This document shows positions 14,863 through 19,922 of a stretch of 19,922 nucleotides of DNA, one piece after another (positions within the stretch are counted from its first letter, which is position 1; every line of letters begins with the position of its first letter). The notes beneath the pieces were generated by a model. That model searched no databases. It was not told the origin of the DNA and saw only the letters and a list, made by a program, of their open reading frames with translations. Origin of the DNA: Spirochaetaceae bacterium (GTDB lineage Bacteria > Spirochaetota > Spirochaetia > Treponematales > Breznakiellaceae); the NCBI GenBank assembly GCA_031279965.1, contig JAITHM010000006.1, positions 1-19,922 of the forward strand. The letters run 5' to 3'. Both the position numbers and the translations under genes were made by a program.

Positions 14863-15862
14863 TACACAGGATATGCCCTGGACGCCGCCGCCGTATACAA
14901 TCATCGGCGGCGCTGAACGGGCAGCGACAACAGGAGTATCGGCGGTGCTGCTGAATCGCGGGGCGCGCTACCCGCGACGGCAAATATTTAACGAGCTTTG
15001 CAAGGCAGGATTCGATTATATTGTTTCACTGGAAAATCCTGATGTCCACTACGAAATCGACGAGCTTTCGACGGCGTTTCCGCATGTTAAATTTATTTTG
15101 CTCTCCGAAAAAGTAACGCTGGGCGGGCAGATTAACATTGCGGCGCTTGAACAGCGCAGTCCTCTTTTTTTTGTGTTGTGGAATGATCTTCATTTACTTT
15201 ACGGTGTAACGGCGGCAAAAATCGCTGAGCGCCTTGTCCAGCCGCTGGAGCATCATTCTTCAGCTCCGTTTGGCAACTGGTTCCGCCGACTGTGTACGGT
15301 GCCTGTTTTTCAAAATGCCCAGTTCGAACCGCTTCCCACAGTAATTTCACCGGTGTTCAGGCGCGGGCATTTTGAGACGCTGCCGTATGCGGCTGCCCAC
15401 GAGGATGCCGCTTCAATATATCCTTTTGATGCAGCCGGCATCTACGACCGCCAGCGATTTCTCGCATTGGGCGGGTTTGATGCGCACATTACCCATCCTC
15501 AGTGGCAGCTTATGGATTTTGGGTTTCGCGCATGGCTCTGGGGTGAAGAAATCCGCTGTACACATCATGTGCATCTCCGCTTCGATGGCCCCCCGCCCGA
15601 AATTTCCCCTCCCAACAATCGAAGTTTTTGGCATTTTTTTCTTAAAAATCTGCTGCCCGATGTTAAACAAGCTGAAAACAATACAGTTTACGCGCATTTG
15701 CCCCTTAAAAAACTTGCGCGGTTCCTTCTTCGTGCAAGAGAAAGCCCCGTCCGAAGCGCCGGGCAGTTTTTTGCCATTCGCCGTTGGGTGCATCAGCATA
15801 GAAACAACTGGAAGATTTCCGCTGAAACACTCATCAATAATTGGGACATTCGAGAATTTTAG
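14837..15862 (+). CDS. Glycosyltransferase-like protein (GT-A/family 2-like)
   Basis: The 341-residue protein starts at an ATG at 14837 inside the end of the spiro-SPASM gene; ATG 14873, just past that stop with AGGA two bases before it, is an alternative. The middle resembles GT-A transferases: an early GFDYIVSLENPD segment, LGGQINIAALEQ followed by VLWNDLHLL, and a later LALGGFDAH (about 208-217) with MDFGFRAWLWGEE. A classical DxD metal motif is not seen; WND (D117) occupies its place, so activity is uncertain. No membrane helices or signal peptide are seen, so it is probably cytoplasmic. Overlap with the radical SAM gene suggests a shared product, perhaps a modified protein or envelope sugar. 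Confidence 0.55.
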   Translation: MSITPITFDTQDMPWTPPPYTIIGGAERAATTGVSAVLLNRGARYPRRQIFNELCKAGFDYIVSLENPDVHYEIDELSTAFPHVKFILLSEKVTLGGQINIAALEQRSPLFFVLWNDLHLLYGVTAAKIAERLVQPLEHHSSAPFGNWFRRLCTVPVFQNAQFEPLPTVISPVFRRGHFETLPYAAAHEDAASIYPFDAAGIYDRQRFLALGGFDAHITHPQWQLMDFGFRAWLWGEEIRCTHHVHLRFDGPPPEISPPNNRSFWHFFLKNLLPDVKQAENNTVYAHLPLKKLARFLLRARESPVRSAGQFFAIRRWVHQHRNNWKISAETLINNWDIREF

Positions 15863-15897
15863 TTTCCAGCTTGATTCAGAATAACGCTGATTAACTT

Positions 15898-15914
15898 GTG
15901 TTCCGGCAGAACAC
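15898..15914. other. Short hairpin between convergent genes
   Basis: GTGTTC and GAACAC pair perfectly around CGGCA in the 51-base gap between two convergent genes and touch the minus-strand stop. No T-tract is present on either side, so any bidirectional terminator function is unproven. Confidence 0.25.
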
Positions 15915-16786
15915 TAACGCAAGACACGTTCACAGAAACTGCGAAGATCTCCCGCGCTGAACGGGGCTGTCGTAATGAGCACAGCATTACCGTCAATTTG
16001 TACGGGGTTTGCAAGGAGAATATCGGCTACCTGAAATTCTGATGTCTCGCGTGGTGGAAGCCCCCGGCGCATCAGCGTAATTAACGACGCTGCGAGTTTT
16101 GCCTGTGCTGGGCCAGGCATTTCCAGCCGGAAGTTCAGTTCAAAGTGACTCTTACGCGATTTAAGGTTAAATATGATGTTTGTCACAGGTAAGTTGAGGG
16201 GTATGTCATTTTCTGCAAAGAAAACGTTGAGAAAATCTGCCTTGGGTGTCCAGCCTCCTGCCATCGCGCCGCTTTGAAAGGCATCGTAAATCGCCGGAGC
16301 GATAACGCCGGACTCCTCAAACATCACGTCGCCAAAGGCAATAAGAATTACATTTCGGCGAAGGGCAACGGTGACATTCTCTTTTTTTGATTGCCAGTAG
16401 TTCCCATGTTTCGTCACAACTTTTTTCCATTTGGAGCTAAAACCAAAATAAAACATACTGCGAAATACCGGATAGCCGCCGCCGTGAAGAACCGCGAGAA
16501 CGCCTTGCCGCGGAGTGTTCTGATACACGGCAAATGTGATTTTTTTTACGTTATTGATGATTGAACGGAGCGTTGTATCGCTTAGTTCTTCCGCGGGGAA
16601 AAAGGTATCGTAGATAACACTGTTTTTCGTGCGATCTACCGAAATGTAATACTCCGCCCCACGGGGAAAAAGCCGCAGTTCTGCCGAAGGCGAGGAAAGG
16701 TACGCCGAAAATTCACGGGGGCCGGTGGCGCATGACGCACAGATAACAAGAATCACAACGGGAACGCAACGTTTTACCAATTCCAA
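15914..16786 (-). CDS. Unrecognised spirochaete-type lipoprotein, likely TTG start
   Basis: Family not recognised. The most likely start is TTG at 16786, eight bases after a perfect AGGAGG, giving a 290-residue protein. An ATG at 16849 has no ribosome binding site and would put about 20 charged residues before the signal peptide. From the TTG the N-terminus is a classic lipoprotein signal (two basic residues, then CVPVVILVICAS) with C19 as lipidation site. The mature part is mixed alpha/beta with YYISVDRTKNSVIYDTFF, VLAVLHGGGYPVF and NIIFNLKSRKSHFELNFRLE, suggesting a beta-rich periplasmic domain. The start overlaps the last 13 bases of recO, pointing to translational coupling. Function unknown. 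Confidence 0.72.
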   Translation of the reverse strand: MELVKRCVPVVILVICASCATGPREFSAYLSSPSAELRLFPRGAEYYISVDRTKNSVIYDTFFPAEELSDTTLRSIINNVKKITFAVYQNTPRQGVLAVLHGGGYPVFRSMFYFGFSSKWKKVVTKHGNYWQSKKENVTVALRRNVILIAFGDVMFEESGVIAPAIYDAFQSGAMAGGWTPKADFLNVFFAENDIPLNLPVTNIIFNLKSRKSHFELNFRLEMPGPAQAKLAASLITLMRRGLPPRETSEFQVADILLANPVQIDGNAVLITTAPFSAGDLRSFCERVLR

Positions 16787-17412
16787 CTGGGAAGCCTCCT
16801 GCCAAATGCGGCGGCAAGTATATCCATACACAGATTTTTTGCCGTGCATAATGTTCCCCCATCGGGGATATGGTTGTTTAATGCGGAAAGTTCCAGCGGT
16901 TCAAGCGTATAAAGCCACCTGATTGCGCTGGAATACGAAAGGGCGGCATTGCGGGGAAACTCAGGCCGTACGCCAAGGAGCTCCGCCCATTTCCATAAAA
17001 AGTAGACGACGATGCTGGAGCAAAGTTCTGTTCCGGCATCTTCAAGCGCTGCAAATACGGCGCAGGCAAGATCAAGCGCTTCTCGCCAGAAACCGCCGCC
17101 ATGTCCGGCAAGAATAGTCTCGCATAAAGCCCCCGCCGCCATTGTCCGTTCGTAATTTTCCCGAATACCCGGATGCCAAAAACGCACATCAAAATCAGAA
17201 ACTTTATAACTGTCCCGCACAGGGTCATGATAAAGGTATACAACGCCTGAATGGAACGGCGACACCATCGCACGGAGTTTGCTTTTTGGGCCGCCATACA
17301 CGATAGCACGAATAATTCCCTGTCCGCCGGTTAAAAAGAATGCCTCGCGGTTTGATTCGCCGCAGGCCCTGGTTCGGAGTACCAGCGCGTCTTCAGTTTT
17401 GAATCTGCTCAT
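16774..17412 (-). CDS. recO: DNA repair protein RecO
   Basis: The 212-residue protein has the RecO N-terminal OB fold (EDALVLRTRACGESNREAFF, then QGIIRAIVYGGPKSK and LYHDPVRDSYKVSDFD) and an alpha-helical C-terminal part (AGALCETILAGHG, LDLACAVFAALE, YFLWKWAELLGVRPEF). It is slightly shorter than many RecO proteins, and the Cys zinc motif seen in some homologues is absent. RecO anneals single-stranded DNA and helps RecR load RecA. The start ATG at 17412 has no obvious Shine-Dalgarno sequence and lies 15 bases after the PAP2 gene stop, so expression probably depends on the operon. Its 3' end contains the start signals of the following lipoprotein gene. Confidence 0.88.
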   Translation of the reverse strand: MSRFKTEDALVLRTRACGESNREAFFLTGGQGIIRAIVYGGPKSKLRAMVSPFHSGVVYLYHDPVRDSYKVSDFDVRFWHPGIRENYERTMAAGALCETILAGHGGGFWREALDLACAVFAALEDAGTELCSSIVVYFLWKWAELLGVRPEFPRNAALSYSSAIRWLYTLEPLELSALNNHIPDGGTLCTAKNLCMDILAAAFGRRLPSWNW

Positions 17413-17427
17413 TTTTGGTATATCATG

Positions 17428-17928
17428 CTAGAGAAAAATCTCGTAAAGCCATAAAAGAATTGCACAGGTAATACCAAGAATACTGCCCATAGTAACTTCA
17501 AGCGGGGTATGTCCCTGGATTTCTTTAACCGGCTGCCAGTCAATATCAAGCTTGCCTGACATATCCCGTCCCAGTGAGTTGAGAGCCCGCGCCTGCATTC
17601 CAGCAGCTCTGCGGACACCAAGCGCATCACGAATTACAATCAACGCAAGAAAGAGTGAAATTACAAAAACAGTTGAAGAGATACCCTCGTAAAGCGCGGT
17701 CGACGTGGCCATCGAAGATACCAGTGCCGCATGGCTCGAGGGCATACCGCCGGTACTCCAGACAAGCGTTAAGAATATTTCTTTAAAGCTTTTTTCCCGG
17801 TTCAGCAAAAAAGTAATGAGGGCTTTCGCCATTTGAGAGATAATAAACGTGGTAATTGCTGTAATAAAGACAGGATTTCCAATCAACAAACGAATTGAAA
17901 GCCACGGTTGTTGTGACGTATTCTGCAT
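17428..17928 (-). CDS. Divergent PAP2 (DUF212) family membrane protein
   Basis: The 166-residue protein shows the DUF212 signature: STGGMPSSHAALVSSM, LIVIRDALGVRRAAGMQARALN, and EIQGHTPLEVTMGSILGI, separated by four to five hydrophobic helices. These retain His and Ser of the acid-phosphatase/vanadium haloperoxidase motif in a rearranged form; phosphatase activity on lipid phosphates is a family-based inference. The ATG at 17928 follows AAGGAGG by five bases; an upstream TTG is too close to that site. It heads a minus-strand operon with recO and a lipoprotein. Confidence 0.88.
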   Translation of the reverse strand: MQNTSQQPWLSIRLLIGNPVFITAITTFIISQMAKALITFLLNREKSFKEIFLTLVWSTGGMPSSHAALVSSMATSTALYEGISSTVFVISLFLALIVIRDALGVRRAAGMQARALNSLGRDMSGKLDIDWQPVKEIQGHTPLEVTMGSILGITCAILLWLYEIFL

Positions 17929-17945
17929 CAACGCCTCCTTGATTC

Positions 17946-17975
17946 AGTATAGCGCGGATACCATATTTATGTAAG
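17946..17975 (-). promoter_or_regulatory. Candidate promoter of the PAP2-recO-lipoprotein operon
   Basis: On the minus strand CTTACA (17975-17970), 18 bases, TATACT (17951-17946), matching consensus at 4 and 5 of 6 positions. Transcription near 17939 would leave a leader of about 11 bases beginning at the ribosome binding site. Confidence 0.4.
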
Positions 17976-18472
17976 CATGTTGGAAACCGCCTCTAAATCC
18001 GGGGCTTTCCGGCAGCGTGTAACATACTGCCGGGGTTTGTCGTGCAGGTAAACACGCGATCAACCCGGAGATTTCCGGTATTTTAGGATAGTCCGGTTTC
18101 CTCCCCCCGCCCCCTGCTGGAAGCCCCCCGCCATGCGCCACAGGACACGCTATAGGCGTTGTAAATACAACACGAATAATAAGAAACCGATAATAATGTG
18201 CCTAAAAGTGCGCCTGCGCCTGTTCGTGGGTGCGCTATCTTGTTCCTGTGCAATGAGTTAGCAACTGTGTGTTTGTGATGTGGTTTGTGTTGCCGCTCTG
18301 CTCGTGTCTTCTCCTCCTGCCGCCCTGCGGGTTTGCCTTAGGCGTTGCGCCGTGCGTGGCTAGGTTATATCATGATTGCAGCGCCTGATGCAGCTTGTTA
18401 GTTTAGTGCTGTTTGTTTTGCTTGCTTATTGTTTTGTGTTTTGTTAATTGTTGTGTTGTCTTTGGTATTGAT
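17976..18472. other. Gene-free stretch with inverted repeats and GT-rich half
   Basis: No frame here has a convincing start, ribosome binding site or protein-like composition. The left part is GC-rich and holds CCGGCAG/CTGCCGG (18009-18015 and 18027-18033, 11-base loop) and the near-palindrome GTTGTAAATACAAC (18158-18171). From about 18230 the plus strand becomes GT-rich with many TTGT and TGTT steps, up to the terminator at 18473. It separates core genes on the left from an accessory cassette on the right and may be the decayed edge of a mobile element. Confidence 0.4.
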
Positions 18473-18499
18473 AAAAAGACAGGCCGTATTGCTACGGCC
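18473..18499 (-). terminator. Intrinsic terminator of the small-gene cassette
   Basis: On the minus strand GGCCGTA, loop GCAA, TACGGCC is followed by TGTCTTTTTAT. The stem is a perfect 7 bp with a T-tract and lies nine bases after the stop of the last cassette gene. Confidence 0.75.
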
Positions 18500-18508
18500 A
18501 TTGATTGG

Positions 18509-18949
18509 TTATTGCTTATTGGTTGCTTGTCTCATTCTTTGCTTACTGGCTATTCTCCCTAGTCTCTCTAGTCTTGCGGCTTCCCTCTCTTTTGCTAGAT
18601 TCTTCAGGAAAGCTTCGGCCTCTTCGCCTCTGCGCTCTATCCTTTCGTCTCTCATGGCTCTTCCTTCCGCAGTCGCCGCCTCCCACTTATGGCGCTCATC
18701 TCTTATGCGCTTTTCCGTCCTCTTACGCTCTGGATACTCTATTAAGATGGTGGCGATGTGAAGTATGCCGTAGATGAGGGCACAGGCAGGGAGTAGAAAT
18801 CCGCTGTATTCTGCGATGTTCAAGTCTCCGATTATTGCGCCGATTGTATACAGGATTACCACTGATATAATCGTGCCGAATAAGCCGATAGGGATAAGCG
18901 CCGCCTGAATGTCGTAGATGATACATAACGCCTTATCTGCTTTTGTCAT
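18509..18949 (-). CDS. Two-helix membrane protein with charged coiled-coil tail
   Basis: Not recognised. The 146-residue product begins at an ATG at 18949 behind GAGGAGG (seven bases), overlapping the preceding gene stop as ATGA. Two hydrophobic helices (about 10-38 and 46-68) are followed by a highly charged Arg/Glu/Ala helix (70-146: ERKRTEKRIRDERHKWE, GEEAEAFLKNLAKEREAARLE). The layout, a small membrane anchor with cytoplasmic coiled coil, resembles small phage or plasmid membrane proteins, but no family can be assigned. It is the last gene of a short cassette ended by the adjacent terminator. Confidence 0.7.
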   Translation of the reverse strand: MTKADKALCIIYDIQAALIPIGLFGTIISVVILYTIGAIIGDLNIAEYSGFLLPACALIYGILHIATILIEYPERKRTEKRIRDERHKWEAATAEGRAMRDERIERRGEEAEAFLKNLAKEREAARLERLGRIASKQRMRQATNKQ

Positions 18950-19197
18950 ATTGCCGCCTCCTCTGAATAAGAGGGGGCGGCGCTTGTTTCTAATATCTCC
19001 CATTCTGCTAATTCAACCTGCCCGATTAGGCTTGTATTAACAGCGTAGACCTTGGCCCGCTTCGAGTGTTTCAAACCGTCCATAAATACGGGCGCAATCA
19101 TACAAAACGTATGGCGCATCTTTGGTTTGCTATGAACACCGCTCAATAAATATTCCCGCTTAAAATCACCTACAAATCCACTTGTTTCATTTCTCAT
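18946..19197 (-). CDS. Small hypothetical protein of accessory cassette
   Basis: The 83-residue product (MRNETSGFVGDF start) has GAGGAA ten bases before the ATG and ends in an ATGA overlap with the next gene, so the pair is clearly organised as an operon. It is mixed in composition, with a basic middle (HSKPKMRH, GLKHSKRAKVYAV) and an acidic end (AEWEILET, YSEEAAI). No membrane helix or known motif is seen. A phage- or conjugative-element-type small protein is the best guess. Confidence 0.65.
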   Translation of the reverse strand: MRNETSGFVGDFKREYLLSGVHSKPKMRHTFCMIAPVFMDGLKHSKRAKVYAVNTSLIGQVELAEWEILETSAAPSYSEEAAI

Positions 19198-19301
19198 TTT
19201 TTTTGTTTCCTCATAATGACATATTCTTGCTTTTTACGCAAGGGGCAAAGGCGGGGTTTGTCCCCCAACTTGATTGTTTTGTTTCTCCTAATTACAATCA
19301 C
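19194..19301 (-). CDS. Possible 35-residue basic micro-protein
   Basis: A GTG-started frame of 35 codons ends in an ATGA overlap with the 83-residue gene. The product is very basic (VIVIRRNKTIK start, LRKKQEYVIMRKQKK end). The overlap fits the cassette style, but there is only a weak site (GCAAAG) before the GTG. It may be leader RNA instead. Confidence 0.22.
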   Translation of the reverse strand: MIVIRRNKTIKLGDKPRLCPLRKKQEYVIMRKQKK

Positions 19302-19309
19302 TTTGCCGT

Positions 19310-19335
19310 AAAACGCGGGGTATTTACCGCCCCGC
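19310..19335 (-). terminator. Weak hairpin terminator or attenuator between micro-genes
   Basis: On the minus strand GCGGGG, nine-base loop, CCCCGC is followed shortly by TTTT. It lies 14 bases after the 39-residue gene. The short T-tract suggests partial termination or attenuation within the cassette. Confidence 0.4.
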
Positions 19336-19348
19336 ACGGTGTCTACTA

Positions 19349-19468
19349 TCAAATCAGTAGACTGATTATCCGCACGGCTATTTCAGCCGCAACCGTTGCA
19401 AGCTCTAGAACTTTTAGAGTGAGTTGGAGGCTTGCAGCGGCCTTTTTTTTACCACGTTTCTTTTTCAT
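19349..19468 (-). CDS. 39-residue micro-protein, basic head plus amphipathic helix
   Basis: The frame starts at ATG 19468 with AAGGAG about eight bases upstream, the best ribosome binding site in the cassette. The product is MKKKRGKKKAAAS, then a hydrophobic/amphipathic helix ending VRIISLLI. Such a basic head with one helix suggests a membrane-active or nucleic-acid-binding peptide (toxin-like or small phage protein); this is inference. It is too short for standard gene finders. An inverted repeat lies inside its coding sequence, and a GGAA-loop hairpin precedes its ribosome binding site. Confidence 0.5.
   Translation of the reverse strand: MKKKRGKKKAAASLQLTLKVLELATVAAEIAVRIISLLI
19388..19440. 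other. Nested inverted repeats inside the 39-residue gene
   Basis: Outer arms CCGCAACCGTTGCAAG and CTTGCAGCGG pair imperfectly (CCGTTGCAAGC against GCTTGCAGCGG, 10 of 11). An inner CTCTA/TAGAG pair sits around GAACTTT. The same bases encode protein, so the structure may be coincidental or an mRNA control element. Confidence 0.35.
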
Positions 19469-19484
19469 GGTAATTTCTCCTTTC

Positions 19485-19498
19485 CGGCGTTCCCGCCG
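19485..19498 (-). promoter_or_regulatory. GGAA-tetraloop hairpin upstream of micro-gene RBS
   Basis: On the minus strand CGGCG, GGAA, CGCCG forms a compact hairpin ending three bases before GGAG of the ribosome binding site. Such placement could stabilise the 5' end or tune ribosome access. Confidence 0.35.
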
Positions 19499-19535
19499 AA
19501 TTCTCACCCTAAAATCCGATTAAGAGGCTATTCCT

Positions 19536-19640
19536 CTATTCTTCCGTATGCTGGCACATGGCAAGCCTGAAGCTTTCTATCGCCGCTTCCAAAAACAGCG
19601 GCTTGCTTTTTAACTGTTTCAGCAATTTTACCGCCTTCAC
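19536..19640 (-). CDS. Possible 34-residue micro-protein
   Basis: A GTG-started frame gives a 34-residue product rich in Lys and Leu at the start (VKAVKLLKQLKSKPLFLEAA) and ending AMCQHTEE. AGGAG lies only one base before the GTG; TTG start codons 12 or so bases further in would be better spaced. Amphipathic helix pattern supports coding only weakly. Confidence 0.25.
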   Translation of the reverse strand: MKAVKLLKQLKSKPLFLEAAIESFRLAMCQHTEE

Positions 19641-19705
19641 TCTCCTAATTTTCTGCTCATGCCTATCGCGCCTCGCTTTATTCGGTTCTTTGGGGGATAT
19701 TGCTG

Positions 19706-19922
19706 GTGATTATACTTGAAAAACACATGAGATTTGACGATGATTGTAAAATTATGATTGAAAACGATTTTAAGTACTATACGGAAAATCAAGAAGAAAT
19801 AATAAAAGGGCATTTGGGGGAATATGTAGCTATAAAAGACGCTGCTGTTGTTGATTATTATCAAACAGAGCTTGCCGCTTTTGAAGCAATGAAAGATGCC
19901 GAATTAGGAACGTTCATCGTAA
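19706..19922 (+). CDS. Small 'YVAIKD...LGTF' family protein, 3' end outside window
   Basis: An open frame runs off the right edge. GTG at 19706 has GGGGGA eight bases upstream and is preferred over ATG 19727, which has no such site. The visible 72 residues include YYTENQEEIIKGHLGEYVAIKDAAVV, then DYYQTELAAFEAMKDAELGTFIV. This resembles a widespread small family (DUF5678-like: 'Y.GKYVAIKDGKVV...A....LGTFLVQ') commonly encoded immediately before a retroviral-type aspartic protease gene. That neighbour would lie outside this window. The function is unknown; an antitoxin-like role is sometimes suggested. It is divergent from the micro-gene cassette. Confidence 0.6.
   Translation, partial: MIILEKHMRFDDDCKIMIENDFKYYTENQEEIIKGHLGEYVAIKDAAVVDYYQTELAAFEAMKDAELGTFIV

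Noticed and set aside
17944..18141. 65-codon minus-strand frame upstream of the PAP2 gene
   Set aside because: Gly/Pro-rich translation of GC-rich DNA crossing the probable promoter; no ribosome binding site.
18429..18761. 110-codon hydrophobic frame on the plus strand
   Set aside because: Antisense to the 146-residue gene, which has a strong RBS and an ATGA overlap; hydrophobicity is a by-product of the charged helix on the other strand.
19582..19611. Terminator-like GCCGCT/AGCGGC stem followed by TTGCTTTTT on the plus strand
   Set aside because: There is no plus-strand gene upstream for it to terminate; it may be chance or antisense control, but support is too weak.
1..19922. tRNA, rRNA or insertion sequence genes
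   Set aside because: No cloverleaf-like segment ending in CCA, no rRNA signature and no transposase frame could be supported on either strand.

Overview
The window looks like the chromosome of a host-associated spirochaete, most likely a Treponema. This rests on family recognition, not on a search. It carries a SpiroCoCo-type giant coiled-coil protein and a spiro-SPASM radical SAM protein, both spirochaete-associated, several lipoproteins with relaxed lipoboxes, and mid-range GC.

Layout. (1) 1-1016: the 3' end of a DUF6273 surface-type gene whose last ~40 codons look like the variable region of a diversity-generating retroelement (DGR) target, followed by a perfect hairpin and an intergenic stretch rich in CTGTCC-type inverted repeats. 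(2) 1017-9152: a 1142-residue membrane-anchored coiled-coil protein; a minus-strand group (META-domain lipoprotein, small three-helix membrane protein, DUF3089 hydrolase); and a plus-strand CHASE2-type membrane protein with a degenerate class III nucleotidyl cyclase domain. (3) 9212-10614: a minus-strand operon of a small DUF6249-like membrane protein, an ECF sigma factor and a ZAS-type anti-sigma factor, with a good sigma-70 promoter. (4) 10793-13148: the conserved recombination and replication operon dnaX-ybaB-recR. (5) 13312-15862: spiro-SPASM protein overlapping a glycosyltransferase-like gene. (6) 15914-17928: minus-strand operon of a divergent PAP2 (DUF212) membrane protein, recO, and a lipoprotein probably started at a TTG inside the recO end. 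(7) 17929-19922: a gene-poor GT-rich gap, then an accessory-looking minus-strand cassette of very small overlapping genes ended by an intrinsic terminator, and a divergent, truncated gene of the small 'YVAIKD...LGTF' family.

Most of 1017-17928 is core chromosome. The two ends are accessory and hold the most unusual sequence. The strongest lead for an undescribed or uncatalogued system is the adenine-depleted, NNY-codon C-terminus of the first gene with its adjoining hairpin. No reverse transcriptase or template repeat lies inside this window. Secondary leads are the probable pseudo-cyclase, the recurring promoter placement that would give leaderless mRNAs, and the nested micro-gene cassette at the right end.
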